Of a stretch of DNA of 64,000 nucleotides, positions 24,396-35,900 are shown piece by piece. Positions within the stretch are counted from its first letter, which is position 1; every line of letters starts with the position of its first letter. The position numbers and the translations under genes are program-made. The notes under the pieces are model-generated. The model worked only from the letters and a program-made list of their open reading frames with translations. It did not search any database and was not told where the DNA came from. Origin of the DNA: Nakamurella flavida (GTDB lineage Bacteria; Actinomycetota; Actinomycetes; Mycobacteriales; Nakamurellaceae); contig NZ_JAUSQV010000001.1 of the NCBI RefSeq assembly GCF_030811475.1, positions 2,987,001 to 3,051,000 on the forward strand. Direction: 5' to 3'.

Positions 24396-25226
24396 ATGTC
24401 CACCTGGCTCATCACCGGTTGCTCCACCGGCCTCGGTCGCGCGTTCGCCGACGCCGTCCTGGCCCGCGGTGACAACGCGGTCGTCACCGCCCGCGACGTC
24501 ACCGCCGTGCAGGATCTCGCCGACGCCCACCCGGAGACCGCGCTGGCGGTGGCCCTCGACGTCACCGACGACGCGCAGGTCCACGCGGCGGTGCAGGCTG
24601 CGCAGGACCGCTTCGGCGGGATCGACGTGCTCGTCAACAACGCCGGTTACGGCTATCGCGCCGCGGTGGAGGAGGGGGAGGACGGCCCCGTCCGGGAGCT
24701 GTTCGACACCCACGTGTTCGGCACCGTGCGCACCATCAAGGCCGTCCTGCCGGGCATGCGCGAGCGCGGCTCGGGCACCATCGTCAACCTGTCGTCGATC
24801 GGCGCCCGCATCTCCCCGGAGGGATCGGGGTACTACGCCGCGGTCAAGGCCGCGATCGAGGCGCTGACCCTCTCGCTGCGCAAGGAGCTGGCGCCCCTGG
24901 GCATCACCGCCATGGTGGTCGAGCCCGGTGGGTTCCGGACGGACTTCGCCGGGCGTTCGCTGCGGCAGTCGGCCGAGGCGATCCCGGCCTACGCGGACAC
25001 CGCCGGCAAGCGCCGCAAGGAGAACGACACGGTGCACGGCACCCAGAAGGGCGACCCGACCAAGGCCGCCGCGGCGCTCATCGAGGCGGTGGAGTGCGCG
25101 GAGCCGCCGTTCATGCTGCTGCTCGGCAACGACGCCTCCGACGGGTTCCGCGCCGCGCTCGACGCGCTGCGCAGTGAGGTCGACACTTGGGAGACCCTGT
25201 CCCGCAGCACCGATTTCGACGACTGA
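24396..25226 (+). CDS. SDR-family oxidoreductase
   Basis: 276 residues. The cofactor loop TGCSTGLG covers residues 7-14, followed by DVLVNNAGYGYRAAVEE, the serine in VNLSSIGARIS, and Tyr147-Lys151 in YAAVK. RELFDTHVFG and VVEPGGFRTDF are characteristic of the large group of 'oxidoreductase, SDR family' proteins related to human retinol/17-beta-hydroxysteroid dehydrogenases. GAAGAGGG precedes ATG 24396. It is separated from the sugar-acid operon by a hairpin, so it probably has its own transcript. Reduction of a ketose such as L-erythrulose is conceivable but unsupported. Confidence 0.85.
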   Translation: MSTWLITGCSTGLGRAFADAVLARGDNAVVTARDVTAVQDLADAHPETALAVALDVTDDAQVHAAVQAAQDRFGGIDVLVNNAGYGYRAAVEEGEDGPVRELFDTHVFGTVRTIKAVLPGMRERGSGTIVNLSSIGARISPEGSGYYAAVKAAIEALTLSLRKELAPLGITAMVVEPGGFRTDFAGRSLRQSAEAIPAYADTAGKRRKENDTVHGTQKGDPTKAAAALIEAVECAEPPFMLLLGNDASDGFRAALDALRSEVDTWETLSRSTDFDD

Positions 25227-25240
25227 TCCGGCGGCCGGTT

Positions 25241-25265
25241 CGACGATCGGGGGCCCCGGTCGTCG
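25241..25265. terminator. Bidirectional hairpin between convergent genes
   Basis: A near-perfect 25-base palindrome beginning CGACGATCGGGG, with one T-G wobble, lies in the 54-bp space between the SDR (plus) and DUF899 gene (minus) stops. It can serve both strands. No U tract. Confidence 0.55.
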
Positions 25266-25280
25266 GATCGGGGCTCCCGC

Positions 25281-25955
25281 TCAGCCGTAGGTGGGTTCCT
25301 GCGGCCAGCCGTCGGGGCTGTCCTCCCAGTCCTGACGGCGGCCGTAGACGGTCCGGTCCATGATGTGCGGGACCGGCAGGATCGCCTCCGTACCGCGGGC
25401 CTTCGTCATGTACGTCAGGTACGGCGGGCCGTCCTTGAGCAGGTAGTAGGAGTACCCGGGCTGCTGTCCCTCGCGGCCCTCCGCGTCGGTCGCGGTCCAC
25501 CCCCAGTCGTGGTGGTAGCTGGTGTCGAACGAGGACACCCAGCGGTGGTCCCAGCCCCGCCGGGTCCGCCAGTCCTCCAGCTTGTCGATGGGCGCCTGGG
25601 ACACCATCGCGAAGGCGATCCCCTCGTCGGTGAGCCGGGACATGTTCGCCGGCAGGTTGTCCACCGCCCACGTGCAGCTCGGGCATCCGGCGTCCCAGTC
25701 CGGCCCGAACATCACGTTCTGGATCAGCAGCACGTGCTGGTCGCCGAAGAGGTCGGTCAGCCGGACGGGTCCGTCCGGGCCGGTGAAGACGTAGTCCTGC
25801 ACCTCCACCATGGGCAGGCGGCGGCGGCTCGCCGAGACCCGGTCGTCGTGGCGCGTCACCTCCTTCTCGGCCTCGATCTGCGCGGCGAGGGCCGCGTCGA
25901 ACCGGTCACGGTCGACCACCGGCGGGGCGGCGCTGGGCTGGGCGGGTCCGGACAT
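25281..25955 (-). CDS. DUF899 family thioredoxin-like protein
   Basis: 224 residues. RRRLPMVEVQDYVFTGPDG, LTDLFGDQHVLLIQNVMFG, GCPSCTWAVDNLP (the CxxC-like Cys pair), SSFDTSYHHDWGW and YSYYLLKDGPPYLTYMT are the standard landmarks of DUF899, a thioredoxin-fold family of unproven function. GGAGA is just before ATG 25955. The protein is cytoplasmic, with no signal sequence. It stands alone between convergent and divergent neighbours. Redox function is suggested only by the Cys pair. Confidence 0.87.
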   Translation of the reverse strand: MSGPAQPSAAPPVVDRDRFDAALAAQIEAEKEVTRHDDRVSASRRRLPMVEVQDYVFTGPDGPVRLTDLFGDQHVLLIQNVMFGPDWDAGCPSCTWAVDNLPANMSRLTDEGIAFAMVSQAPIDKLEDWRTRRGWDHRWVSSFDTSYHHDWGWTATDAEGREGQQPGYSYYLLKDGPPYLTYMTKARGTEAILPVPHIMDRTVYGRRQDWEDSPDGWPQEPTYG

Positions 25956-26180
25956 CTGTGTCTCCCGTCGTCGCGACCGGGCGCGCGTGTCACGCCCGTT
26001 CTCCGGTGTTCGACCGTCGCCGGACCCGGATCTCATCGCACCGAGCAGGCCAGCGATGCGCAAGTGGCCGTATCGCGGGAGGGCACGCAGGGGCCACCAT
26101 CGCTGCGGGCCGTCCCGCGGCCCCGCTCCGCCGGCCCTCGAGCCCGGCCGGGGCGGCTGCCGATCAGCGAGGACAGGGCC

Positions 26181-27494
26181 GTGCGCAGAGTGCATCCCGC
26201 ATGGGTGATGGCCGGGGTGGCGTTCGTCGCGCTCCTGGGCGCGGCGTCGTTCCGGGCTGCCCCCGGTCCGCTCATCGTCTCGCTGCACGAGGAACGCGGC
26301 TGGTCGACGACGACCATGTCCGCCGCCATCAGCGTCAACCTCGTGCTGTACGGGCTGACCGCTCCCTTCGCGGCGGCGCTGATGCAGCGGTTCGGTCTGC
26401 GCCGGGTCACCGGGGTGGCCCTGCTGCTCACCGCGGCCGGCGCGGGTCTGTCCGTGTTCGCGCAGCAGGCCTGGCAGCTGGTGCTGACCTGGGGGCTGCT
26501 CATCGGGCTGGGCACCGGGTCGATGGCCCTGGTCTTCGCGGCGACCGTGGCCAACGCCTGGTTCGTGAGGCGGCGGGGCCTGGTGCTGGGCATCCTGACC
26601 GCCGGCGGGGCGGCCGGGCAGTTGGTCTTCCTGCCGGTGGTCGCCGCCCTCGCCGAGTCGACCGGGTGGCAGGTCGCCTCGCTGGTCGTGGCGGGCGCGG
26701 CGCTGGCCGTGCTGCCCGTCGTGGTGCTGGTGCTGCGCGATCGGCCCGCCGATCTCGGCCTCCGGCCCTACGGCGCCGATCCGGGCACGCCGATCGAGGT
26801 CGATCCGCCGCCGCCGGCGGGCGGCGCGGCGAGGGTCGCGCTGGGCGCCCTGCGCACGGCGATGCGCAACCGGTCGTTCTGGGCCCTGGCCGGTGCCTTC
26901 GCGATCTGCGGGGCCACCACCAACGGGCTCATCGGCATCCACTTCATCCCCTCTGCGCACGACCACGGGATGGCCACGACGACGGCGGCGGGTCTGCTGG
27001 CCGTGGTCGGCGTGTTCGACATCGCCGGGACGATCGCGTCGGGCTGGCTCACCGACCGGTTCGATCCCCGGTATCTGCTGCTCGGGTACTACGTGTTCCG
27101 GGGAGTCGGTCTCGCCCTGCTCCCGCTGCTGCTGGCCGAGTCCGTGCACCCGAGCATGCTGGCGTTCATCGTCGTCTACGGCCTGGACTGGGTGGCCACG
27201 GTGCCGCCGACGGTGGTGCTGTGTCGTCGCATCTTCGGCGACCGGGGGACCATCGTCTTCGGCTGGGTGTTCGCCGCCCACCAGCTCGGGGCCGCTGCGG
27301 CGGCGCTCGGTGCCGGTGTGATCCGCGAGCAGTTCGGCACCTACACCTGGGCCTTCCTGGGCGGGGCGGGCCTCTGCGTGGTCGCCGCGGTGCTGTCGAT
27401 CGGACTGCGCCGGTCGGTGCCCCCCGTACCCCCGCCCGGCGGGACGCCCGCCGCGCCGGTGACCGGGGCGGCCGCAGCGGACCTCACGCCCTGA
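26181..27494 (+). CDS. MFS transporter (oxalate/formate-antiporter or MCT-like)
   Basis: 437 residues, 12 membrane helices. The start VHPAWVMAGVAFVALLGAASF, SLHEERGWSTTTMSAAISVN and TAGGAAGQLVFLPVVAAL are typical of the actinobacterial MFS group near OxlT/monocarboxylate carriers. GTG 26181 is chosen because GAGGAC lies 6 bases upstream and the first helix begins 8 residues later; the long frame upstream lacks hydrophobic character. The gene ends 9 bp from the convergent ANTAR gene. Cargo cannot be predicted; a carboxylate is plausible. Confidence 0.85.
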   Translation: MRRVHPAWVMAGVAFVALLGAASFRAAPGPLIVSLHEERGWSTTTMSAAISVNLVLYGLTAPFAAALMQRFGLRRVTGVALLLTAAGAGLSVFAQQAWQLVLTWGLLIGLGTGSMALVFAATVANAWFVRRRGLVLGILTAGGAAGQLVFLPVVAALAESTGWQVASLVVAGAALAVLPVVVLVLRDRPADLGLRPYGADPGTPIEVDPPPPAGGAARVALGALRTAMRNRSFWALAGAFAICGATTNGLIGIHFIPSAHDHGMATTTAAGLLAVVGVFDIAGTIASGWLTDRFDPRYLLLGYYVFRGVGLALLPLLLAESVHPSMLAFIVVYGLDWVATVPPTVVLCRRIFGDRGTIVFGWVFAAHQLGAAAAALGAGVIREQFGTYTWAFLGGAGLCVVAAVLSIGLRRSVPPVPPPGGTPAAPVTGAAAADLTP

Positions 27495-27503
27495 TCGGTG
27501 CCG

Positions 27504-28157
27504 TCATGGCTGGGCGGTCGGCGGACCCAGGCTGTCGACCAGGTCCTGCGCCACCCGCACCAGCGGGATGCCCTCGAGCGCCGCCAGTCGGCGCAGATGG
27601 GCCCGGGCCTCCCGGGCGGTGCAGCCGCGTCGGCCCATGACCAACCCGACGGCCTGGCCGACGACGGAGCGCCCGACCAGGGCGGTCTGCAGGTCGACGA
27701 CACTCGCCACCCGGTCCGGTTCGGTCGGGGTCGCGGTGATCGCGTCCCGGACCGCCGCCAGCAGAGCGGGGAGATCACCGCGCCCCCGGCCGTCCTCGAA
27801 GGCGCGCGGCAGGTCGGAGTAGAGGGCCAGGGCGGCACGGGTGCCGCGACCGTCGGGCGGGAGCTCGACCGGAACCGCGAGCAGGGAACGAACCCCGGCG
27901 TCGCGCATCTCCCCGGGGAGCTGACCCCAGCGGGGCTCGGTGGCGGTATCGGCGACGACGACCGTCTCGCCGCGGTTCCGCACGTCGCAGGTCGGGCCCT
28001 GGGCGAACTCCGCCTCCAGGTGGTTCAGCCAACGACCGAGGGGGTTGGCCCCCTCGGAGAGCGTGATCCGCCCGTCCCGGCTCGCGGTGATGCCGACGGT
28101 GCAGGCGGCCGGCACCCATCGGACGGCCAGGTCGGCGACCTCAGGTGCCAGGGTCAT
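27504..28157 (-). CDS. GAF and ANTAR domain protein (RNA-binding antiterminator type)
   Basis: 217 residues from ATG 28157, which follows GAAGGGG. Residues ~10-140 form a GAF-like sensor (CTVGITASRDGRITLSEG, GVRSLLAVPVELP). The C-terminal ~60 residues, LQTALVGRSVVGQAVGLVMG then TAREARAHLRRLAALEG, form the three-helix ANTAR fold with the conserved Ala/Gly pattern. ANTAR proteins bind paired hairpins in leader RNA and prevent termination. Target RNAs are not apparent in this window. It is transcribed away from dnaK. Confidence 0.85.
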   Translation of the reverse strand: MTLAPEVADLAVRWVPAACTVGITASRDGRITLSEGANPLGRWLNHLEAEFAQGPTCDVRNRGETVVVADTATEPRWGQLPGEMRDAGVRSLLAVPVELPPDGRGTRAALALYSDLPRAFEDGRGRGDLPALLAAVRDAITATPTEPDRVASVVDLQTALVGRSVVGQAVGLVMGRRGCTAREARAHLRRLAALEGIPLVRVAQDLVDSLGPPTAQP

Positions 28158-28297
28158 CGACACCCCTTCGTCGTCGTTCGGGACTCCCGGAGAACGCCGT
28201 AAGGCTGCCACCGCTCCGCTCGCGGAACCAGGGGTGCGCCCCAGGAAATCTCGGGAATATCCATGCAGGACGACCGTTGAATCCGGACAGCAGCAAA

Positions 28298-28318
28298 GTT
28301 GAGCCGGGTCGACGCAAG
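28298..28318. promoter_or_regulatory. HAIR-like HspR operator 1
   Basis: GTTGAGC-N7-ACGCAAG. The left arm keeps TTGAG and the right arm matches six of seven bases of the HAIR consensus CTTGAGT-N7-ACTCAAG. HspR is encoded at the end of the same operon. Confidence 0.65.
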
Positions 28319-28356
28319 TCACATTGCGGACGATCGCGGGATCTGGTTCACTGGAA

Positions 28357-28377
28357 GTTGAGCCGGTCGGACTCAGG
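28357..28377. promoter_or_regulatory. HAIR-like HspR operator 2
   Basis: GTTGAGC-N7-ACTCAGG, with the same left arm as operator 1 and six of seven matches in the right arm. Centre-to-centre spacing of 59 bp from operator 1 is close to whole helical turns, so cooperative binding is possible. Confidence 0.7.
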
Positions 28378-28533
28378 TCCGGGCCGGTCTGCCGGACTCG
28401 GTCGCGCCGGGCTCGGTCAGGTCAGTTCCCTCAGTTCACCAGTCACAGGTCTTGATCGCAGCAGTCGGCGCGGATCCGCCCCGGACCGTGCCCACCACCC
28501 CCGCCGCACGGCGGGTCGTCACAGGAGGAACGC

Positions 28534-30386
<1,853 letters not shown>

Positions 30387-30390
<4 letters not shown>

Positions 30391-31007
30391 CGGCCCGTTC
30401 CGAGAACGACCCCACCGCAGCCGATCCCACCGGCCCGTCGGCCCAGGCCGGCGGGTCCGGGTCCGGCCCGTTCCCCGGGCAGGACGTCCCGGGTGACCCG
30501 GCCGGTGCCGAGCAGGATCTGACGGTGTTCCCGTCCGAGGCCTTCGAGCTCGACCTGGCCCGCCAGGAGGCAGCCGAACGAACGGCGGATCTGCAGCGGG
30601 TGTCGGCGGAGTACGCCAACTACCGCCGCCGGGTCGACCGCGACCGGGAGCAGACGGTGACGCAGGCCAAGGCCTCCGTCATCACCGATCTGATGCCGAT
30701 CCTGGACGACATCGAGCGGGCCGGCGCCCACGGCGATCTGACCGGATCGTTCAAGGCGGTGGCCGACAAGCTGACGGCCGGGCTGACCAAGCTCGGCCTG
30801 CAGCAGGTCGGGGCCGAGGGCGATGCCTTCGACCCGGCGCAGCACGAGGCCGTGCAGTTCGAGACCTCCGCCGAGGTCTCCGAGCCGACCGTCACCTCGG
30901 TGTTCCGTCGCGGCTACCGGTTGGGGGACCGCCTGGTCCGCCCCGCCGTCGTCGTCGTCACCGGTCCGGCCGGCGACGTCGCCGCCGATCCGGCGCCGTC
31001 CGCCTGA
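30387..31007 (+). CDS. grpE: GrpE, nucleotide exchange factor of DnaK
   Basis: 206 residues. A variable Gly/Pro-rich N-terminus (~50 residues) is followed by a long helix ([27 protein letters not shown]) and the beta domain with [11 protein letters not shown] and [17 protein letters not shown]. It releases ADP from DnaK. GTG 30387 overlaps the dnaK stop (GTGA), so translation is coupled. A large hairpin follows before dnaJ. Confidence 0.95.
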
Positions 31008-31027
31008 TCGACCGCACCAGCACCGCC

Positions 31028-31066
31028 CGGCCCCCGTCCCCGACCCTCGTGTCGGGACGGGGGCCG
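31028..31066 (+). terminator. Strong hairpin between grpE and dnaJ (attenuator-like)
   Basis: The 5' arm (31028-31044) pairs with the 3' arm (31051-31066) over 16 bp with one bulged C and a 6-base loop. Both arms are dominated by runs of C or G. No U tract follows, and the gene order continues with dnaJ 107 bp on, so it may lower dnaJ-hspR expression rather than end the operon, or act as an RNA processing or stability element. Confidence 0.55.
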
Positions 31067-31172
31067 ACCCGGTCGCCCCGACCGGAGCCCGGCGGCCCCG
31101 CCGGCACAGCACAGCACCACCCCGCACGACCGGACACGACCGGGCGCGGGCCACGGCACGGGAAGGAGCCGC

Positions 31173-32411
31173 GTGAGCGCGAAGGACTACTACGAGAAGG
31201 ACTTCTACACCGAACTCGGGGTGTCCAAGACCGCCACCGCTCCGGAGATCAAGAAGGCGTACCGCAAGCTCGCCCGTGATCTGCACCCGGACAAGAACCC
31301 CGGGAACAAGCAGGCCGAGGAGAAGTTCAAGGCCGCGTCCGAGGCGTACGACGTGCTCTCCGACGACACCAAGCGCAAGGAGTACGACGAGGCCCGGGAC
31401 CTGATGGCCTCGGGTGCGTTCCGGGGTTTCGGCGGCGCGGGTGGTCCCGGTCCCGGCGCCGGCCCGATGGGCGGCGCCGGCGGCTTCGACATCAACGACC
31501 TGCTGCGCAACGCCGGCGCCGGCGGTGGCGCGGGTGGTGGTGGTGCGGGCGGGTTCTCGGACATCTTCTCCGGGCTGTTCAATCGCGGGGCCGGCGGCGC
31601 GGCCGGCGGCGCGGCCGGTGGCCAGCGGGCCCAGCGGGGCCGCCCGGGCGCCGACCTCGAGACCGAGGTGCGCATCTCCTTCGACCAGTCGGTGACCGGG
31701 GTGACCGTGCCGCTGCGGTTGACCGAACGCGGCACCTGCGACACCTGCCACGGCATCGGCGCCCGGCCCGGCACCACCCCGCGGGAGTGCCCGGTGTGCC
31801 ACGGGTCCGGGATGACCAACCGCAACCAGGGGTCGTTCGCCTTCTCCGAGCCGTGCAACAACTGCCACGGCACCGGGTCGATCATCGACGACCCGTGCCC
31901 CACCTGCCACGGCGAGCGCACCGTGACGAAGACCCGCACGCTGACCACCCGCATCCCCGCCGGCGTGGCCGACGGGCAGCGCATCAAGCTGGCCGGCAAG
32001 GGTGAACCCGGACTGGCCGGCGGCCCGCCCGGTGACCTCTTCGTCGTCGTGCACGTCTCGGCCCACGAGCTGTTCGGCCGCTCCGAGGACAACCTGACGC
32101 TGACCGTGCCGGTCACCTTCCCCGAGCTGGCCCTGGGGACGACCCTGCGGGTGCCCACGCTGGACGGTGCGGTCAGCCTGCGGGTCGTGCCGGGGACGGC
32201 GTCGGGCCGCAAGTTCCGCGTCAAGGGCGCCGGGGTCAAGCGCAAGGACCGCACCGGCGATCTCATCGTCACGGTCGAGGTGGCTGTCCCGCAACGGCTC
32301 TCGTCGGCCGCGCAGGAGGCGCTGACCACCTTCGCCGAGGAGCAGACCGACGACCCGCGGGAGGCGATCACCCGGGCGCTGGCTTCCCGGGATGCCGGTG
32401 GCGGGTCGTGA
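31173..32411 (+). CDS. dnaJ: Chaperone DnaJ (Hsp40, type I)
   Basis: 412 residues. The J domain (residues ~8-75) has [19 protein letters not shown] with the HPD motif. A long Gly/Ala-rich region (~85-160) follows. Four zinc-finger repeats are [24 protein letters not shown] and CPTCHGER, the last lacking the usual final Gly. The C-terminal substrate domains end the protein. It delivers clients to DnaK and triggers ATP hydrolysis. GTG 31173 follows GGAAGGAG. The [14 protein letters not shown]-type N-terminus is common to actinobacterial DnaJ1. Confidence 0.96.
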   Translation: MSAKDYYEKDFYTELGVSKTATAPEIKKAYRKLARDLHPDKNPGNKQAEEKFKAASEAYDVLSDDTKRKEYDEARDLMASGAFRGFGGAGGPGPGAGPMGGAGGFDINDLLRNAGAGGGAGGGGAGGFSDIFSGLFNRGAGGAAGGAAGGQRAQRGRPGADLETEVRISFDQSVTGVTVPLRLTERGTCDTCHGIGARPGTTPRECPVCHGSGMTNRNQGSFAFSEPCNNCHGTGSIIDDPCPTCHGERTVTKTRTLTTRIPAGVADGQRIKLAGKGEPGLAGGPPGDLFVVVHVSAHELFGRSEDNLTLTVPVTFPELALGTTLRVPTLDGAVSLRVVPGTASGRKFRVKGAGVKRKDRTGDLIVTVEVAVPQRLSSAAQEALTTFAEEQTDDPREAITRALASRDAGGGS

Positions 32412-32902
32412 TGACCGGCCCGCTGAACTCCGGCGACCCCGGTGACCGGCCGCGGCCGGACCACCCGCACGGGTTCGAGGTGGACGCACCGCTGTTCGTG
32501 ATCTCGGTGGCGGCCCAGCTGGCCGGCATGCACGCGCAGACCCTGCGGTCCTACGACCGGGAGGGCCTGGTCTCGCCCGGGCGCACCTCCGGTGGCGGGC
32601 GGCGGTACTCGCGGCGCGACATCGAGCTGCTCCGCGAGGTGCAGAAGCTCAGCCAGGACGACGGCGTCAACCGGGCCGGCATCCGCCGGATCATCGAGCT
32701 CGAGGCCCAGGTCGACGCGCTGCGCGAGCGCCTCGGCGAGTTGACCGCCGAGATGAACCAGCTGCGCGACGATCTCGTCGAGTCGCGGATGGACGCGGCC
32801 AACGCCGCCGCCAACGCCATCGCCGGTCTCCGGCGCGACGTCGTCCCGTGGAGTTCCGTGGGGACGGCCCTGGTCAGTTGGCAGCGCCCACCGCGGCGCT
32901 GA
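32411..32902 (+). CDS. hspR: Heat-shock repressor HspR (MerR family)
   Basis: 163 residues. The MerR helix-turn-helix is VISVAAQLAGMHAQTLRSYDREGLVSPGRTSGGGRRYSRRDIE. A coiled-coil (IIELEAQVDALRERLGELTAEMNQLRDDL) follows for dimerisation. HspR binds HAIR sites with DnaK as co-repressor and shuts the operon off after stress. ATG 32411 overlaps the dnaJ stop (TGATG). The C-terminus is shorter in basic residues than some homologues. Two HAIR-like targets stand upstream of dnaK. Confidence 0.95.
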   Translation: MTGPLNSGDPGDRPRPDHPHGFEVDAPLFVISVAAQLAGMHAQTLRSYDREGLVSPGRTSGGGRRYSRRDIELLREVQKLSQDDGVNRAGIRRIIELEAQVDALRERLGELTAEMNQLRDDLVESRMDAANAAANAIAGLRRDVVPWSSVGTALVSWQRPPRR

Positions 32903-32967
32903 GCCCCGCCGGCCGGGTCCGGCCGCGGGTGCATGATGCGGGACGACGGGCGAACGAGGGGACGGAC

Positions 32968-35900
32968 GTGGACCTCGCAGACGGCGCCGGCCTGAGGGTC
33001 GGCATTCTCGGCCCGCTCGAGGTCGTCCTCGACGGCCGCCCGGTACCCGTCACCGGGGGCCGGGTCCGCGCCCTGCTCGCCCGCCTCGCGGTCGCCGCCC
33101 CGGACGCCGTCACCGCGGCCGCACTCGTCGAGGCGGTGTGGCCGGCCGGGCCCGGCGTGGATCCCACGAACGCCCTGCAGTCCCTGGTCTCCCGGGTCCG
33201 CCGTGCCCTCGGTGATCCCGCCCTGCTGCCCGCCGCACCCGGGGGTTACCGCCTCGCCGTGGGTGCCGCCGACGTCGATGCCGGGCGTTTCGACGACCTG
33301 GTCACCGCGGGCCGCCGTGCCTTGGCCGGCGGTCGGGCCCAGGACGCGGCCGACACGCTGACCGAGGCACTCGCCCTCTGGCGCGGCACGCCACTGCCCG
33401 ATGCCGGGGATGCGCTCTGGGCGCTCGCCCCCGTCCGGCGTCTGGCCGAGCTCCACGACGAGGCCGCCGCGGACCGGGGCGAGGCGCTGCTGCAGATCGG
33501 TCGGAGCGCCGACGCCCTGGTGGAGCTGGCCGTCCTGGTCGAGCAGGACCCCACCCGGGAACGGCCGGTGGCCCTGCTCATGCGCGCACTGGCGGGGGCG
33601 GGGCGCACCGCCGAGGCGCTCGCCCTCTACGAACGACTCCGGACCGCACTGGCCGATCAGCTGGGGGTGGACCCCGGGGCGGCGACCCGGGCCGTGCACC
33701 TGGCCGTCCTACGCGGTGAGATCCCGCTCGCCACAGCCACAGCCACAACCACAACCACAACCACAACCACAGCCGCAGCCGCAGCCGCAGCAGCTCCGGT
33801 CGCCGACCCGACGCCGCCCCCCGCTCCGGCCACCGGGCGGCACAATCTGCGCGCCGGCCTGACCAGCTTCCTGGGCCGACAGGACGAGGTCGACCGGGTC
33901 GCCGGGCTGTTGACCACCAGCCGCCTGGTCAGCGTCATCGGACCGGGTGGCGCCGGCAAGACCCGGCTGGCCACCGAGGTGGCCCGCCACGTCCTGCCCG
34001 CCGCCCCGGACGGCGTGTGGATGGTGGAGCTCGCGCCGGTCACCGACGGCACCGCCCTGGGTCAGGCGTTCCTGGACGCCCTCGGCGCGCTGGACGCCCG
34101 GGCCGTCGATCGCCGGCCGGACCGCGCCGTCCGGGACTCCGGCGACCAGCTGGTCGATCTGCTCGCCGAGTCGCACTGCCTGCTGGTGGTGGACAACTGC
34201 GAGCACCTGGTCGGTCCGGTCGCTGCGCTCGTCGACCGGCTGCTCGCGCAGTGCCCGGACGTCCGGGTGCTGGCCACCAGTCGGGAGCCCCTCGGCATCC
34301 TCGGCGAGACCCTCTGCGTGGTCCCGCCGCTGGGCGTGCCGCCCGAGGGCGTCTCGGCCGCGGACGCCACGGGGTATCCGGCGGTGCAGCTGCTGGCCGA
34401 ACGGGCGCGGGCGGTCGCGGCCGACTTCACCGTCGACGGGGGCACGGTCGGCGGGGTCGTCGAGATCGTGCGGCGGCTGGACGGGCTCCCGCTGGCCATC
34501 GAGCTGGCGGCGGCCCGGCTGCGCGTGCTCTCGGTGGACGAGATCGCCGCGCGCCTGTCGGACCGGTTCCGGCTGCTCACCGGCGGGAGCCGGACCGCGA
34601 TGCCGCGCCACCGCACGCTGCGGGCCGTGGTCGCCTGGAGCTGGGACCTGCTCGACCCCGACGAGGCCCTGCTGGCCGAACGTCTCGCGGTGTTCCCGGC
34701 CGGGGCCACCGTGGACGCCGCGGTCGCCGTCTGCGCGGGAGGCCGCCTGTCGGCCGCGGACATCGGTGACCTGCTGGTGTCCCTGGCCGACAAGTCCCTG
34801 CTGGAGACGACGAACGGCGGCGGGGCGGGGCAGGTCCGCCACCGGATGCTGGAGACCATCCGCGAGTACGGCATGGAGCGGCTGGGGGAGCGGGGCGAGG
34901 CGGACGCGGCCCGCGCCGCCCATGCCCGGTACTACGCCCAGCTGGCCCGGACGCTGGACCCCGTGCTGCGGACCCGGGAGCAACTGGGGGCATTGCGCAC
35001 CCTGGCCGAGGAGCGGGGCAACATCCTGGCCGCGCTGCGCTCGCTGATCGAGTCACCCGACCTCGACACCCGCCTCGCCAGCCAGGATCTCGTGCTCGCC
35101 CTGGCCTGGTACTGGACGATGGTCGGCGCGAACACCGATCTGGGGGCCTGGGCCGGGTTGGTGCTCGACGCCACCGCCGACGCCCCCGACCACCCGAACC
35201 GGGTGTGGGTGCGGGCCGCCCGGGCCACCGCCGTGCTCGCGTACGAGGAGTCCGCGTCCGATCTCAGCTGGGTCGAGATGCGGGTGCACCTGGCGGCTCT
35301 GGGTCGCGAGCTCGCCGCGGCGCCGGATCCGCCGACCCCGGGCCTGACCGTGTTGCGGCCCATGCTCGCCTACTTCGGCGGTGACCGGGACGCCGGCGAT
35401 GCGCAGATGTCCACCATCCTGGCCGGTTCGGACGGCTGGCTCCGGGCGGCCACCCGGATCGGGCGGGCCGGTCACGCCGAGAACGAGGGCGACGTCTCGC
35501 TCATCCGCGCCGACGCGGACGCCGCCCTGGCGGACTTCGAACGGATCGGCGACCGGTGGGGGATCTCGTCGGCCCTCATCGCCCGGGCCTCGGTCCGTTC
35601 GTTGGACGGCGACCTCGCGGGGGCCATCGCCGATTTCGAGCAGGTGTCGCGGTACTCGGCCGAGCTGGGCTCGTTCGAGGACGACACCCTGGCCCGGACC
35701 CGGTTGGCCACCCTGCGTCTGACGGGCGGGGACCTGCCGGGGGCCCGGGAGGACATCGAGGCGGTGCGGGCCGAGATCGGCCGGCTCTCCCAGGGCGTGG
35801 AGCGATCGCTCTTCGCCGACGCCGTGCTCGCCGCGATCCTCCTGGAGGAGGGCGACCTGCCCGGCGCCGGTGCGATGGCCGACGACCTGCGCCGGCGGGT

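Larger units (their letters stand above)
28158..28533. other. dnaK operon control region
   Basis: This 376-bp gap separates the divergent ANTAR gene and dnaK. It contains two HAIR-like inverted repeats (annotated separately). A possible plus-strand promoter is TTGCGG (28324-28329), 17 bp, then TTCACT (28347-28352), which would place the start site inside the second repeat. No small gene was seen. Confidence 0.5.

Noticed and set aside
25281-27281. Long minus-strand frame extending upstream of the DUF899 gene
   Set aside because: Upstream of ATG 25955 it becomes low-complexity sequence opposite the MFS gene; a ribosome-binding site supports the short start.
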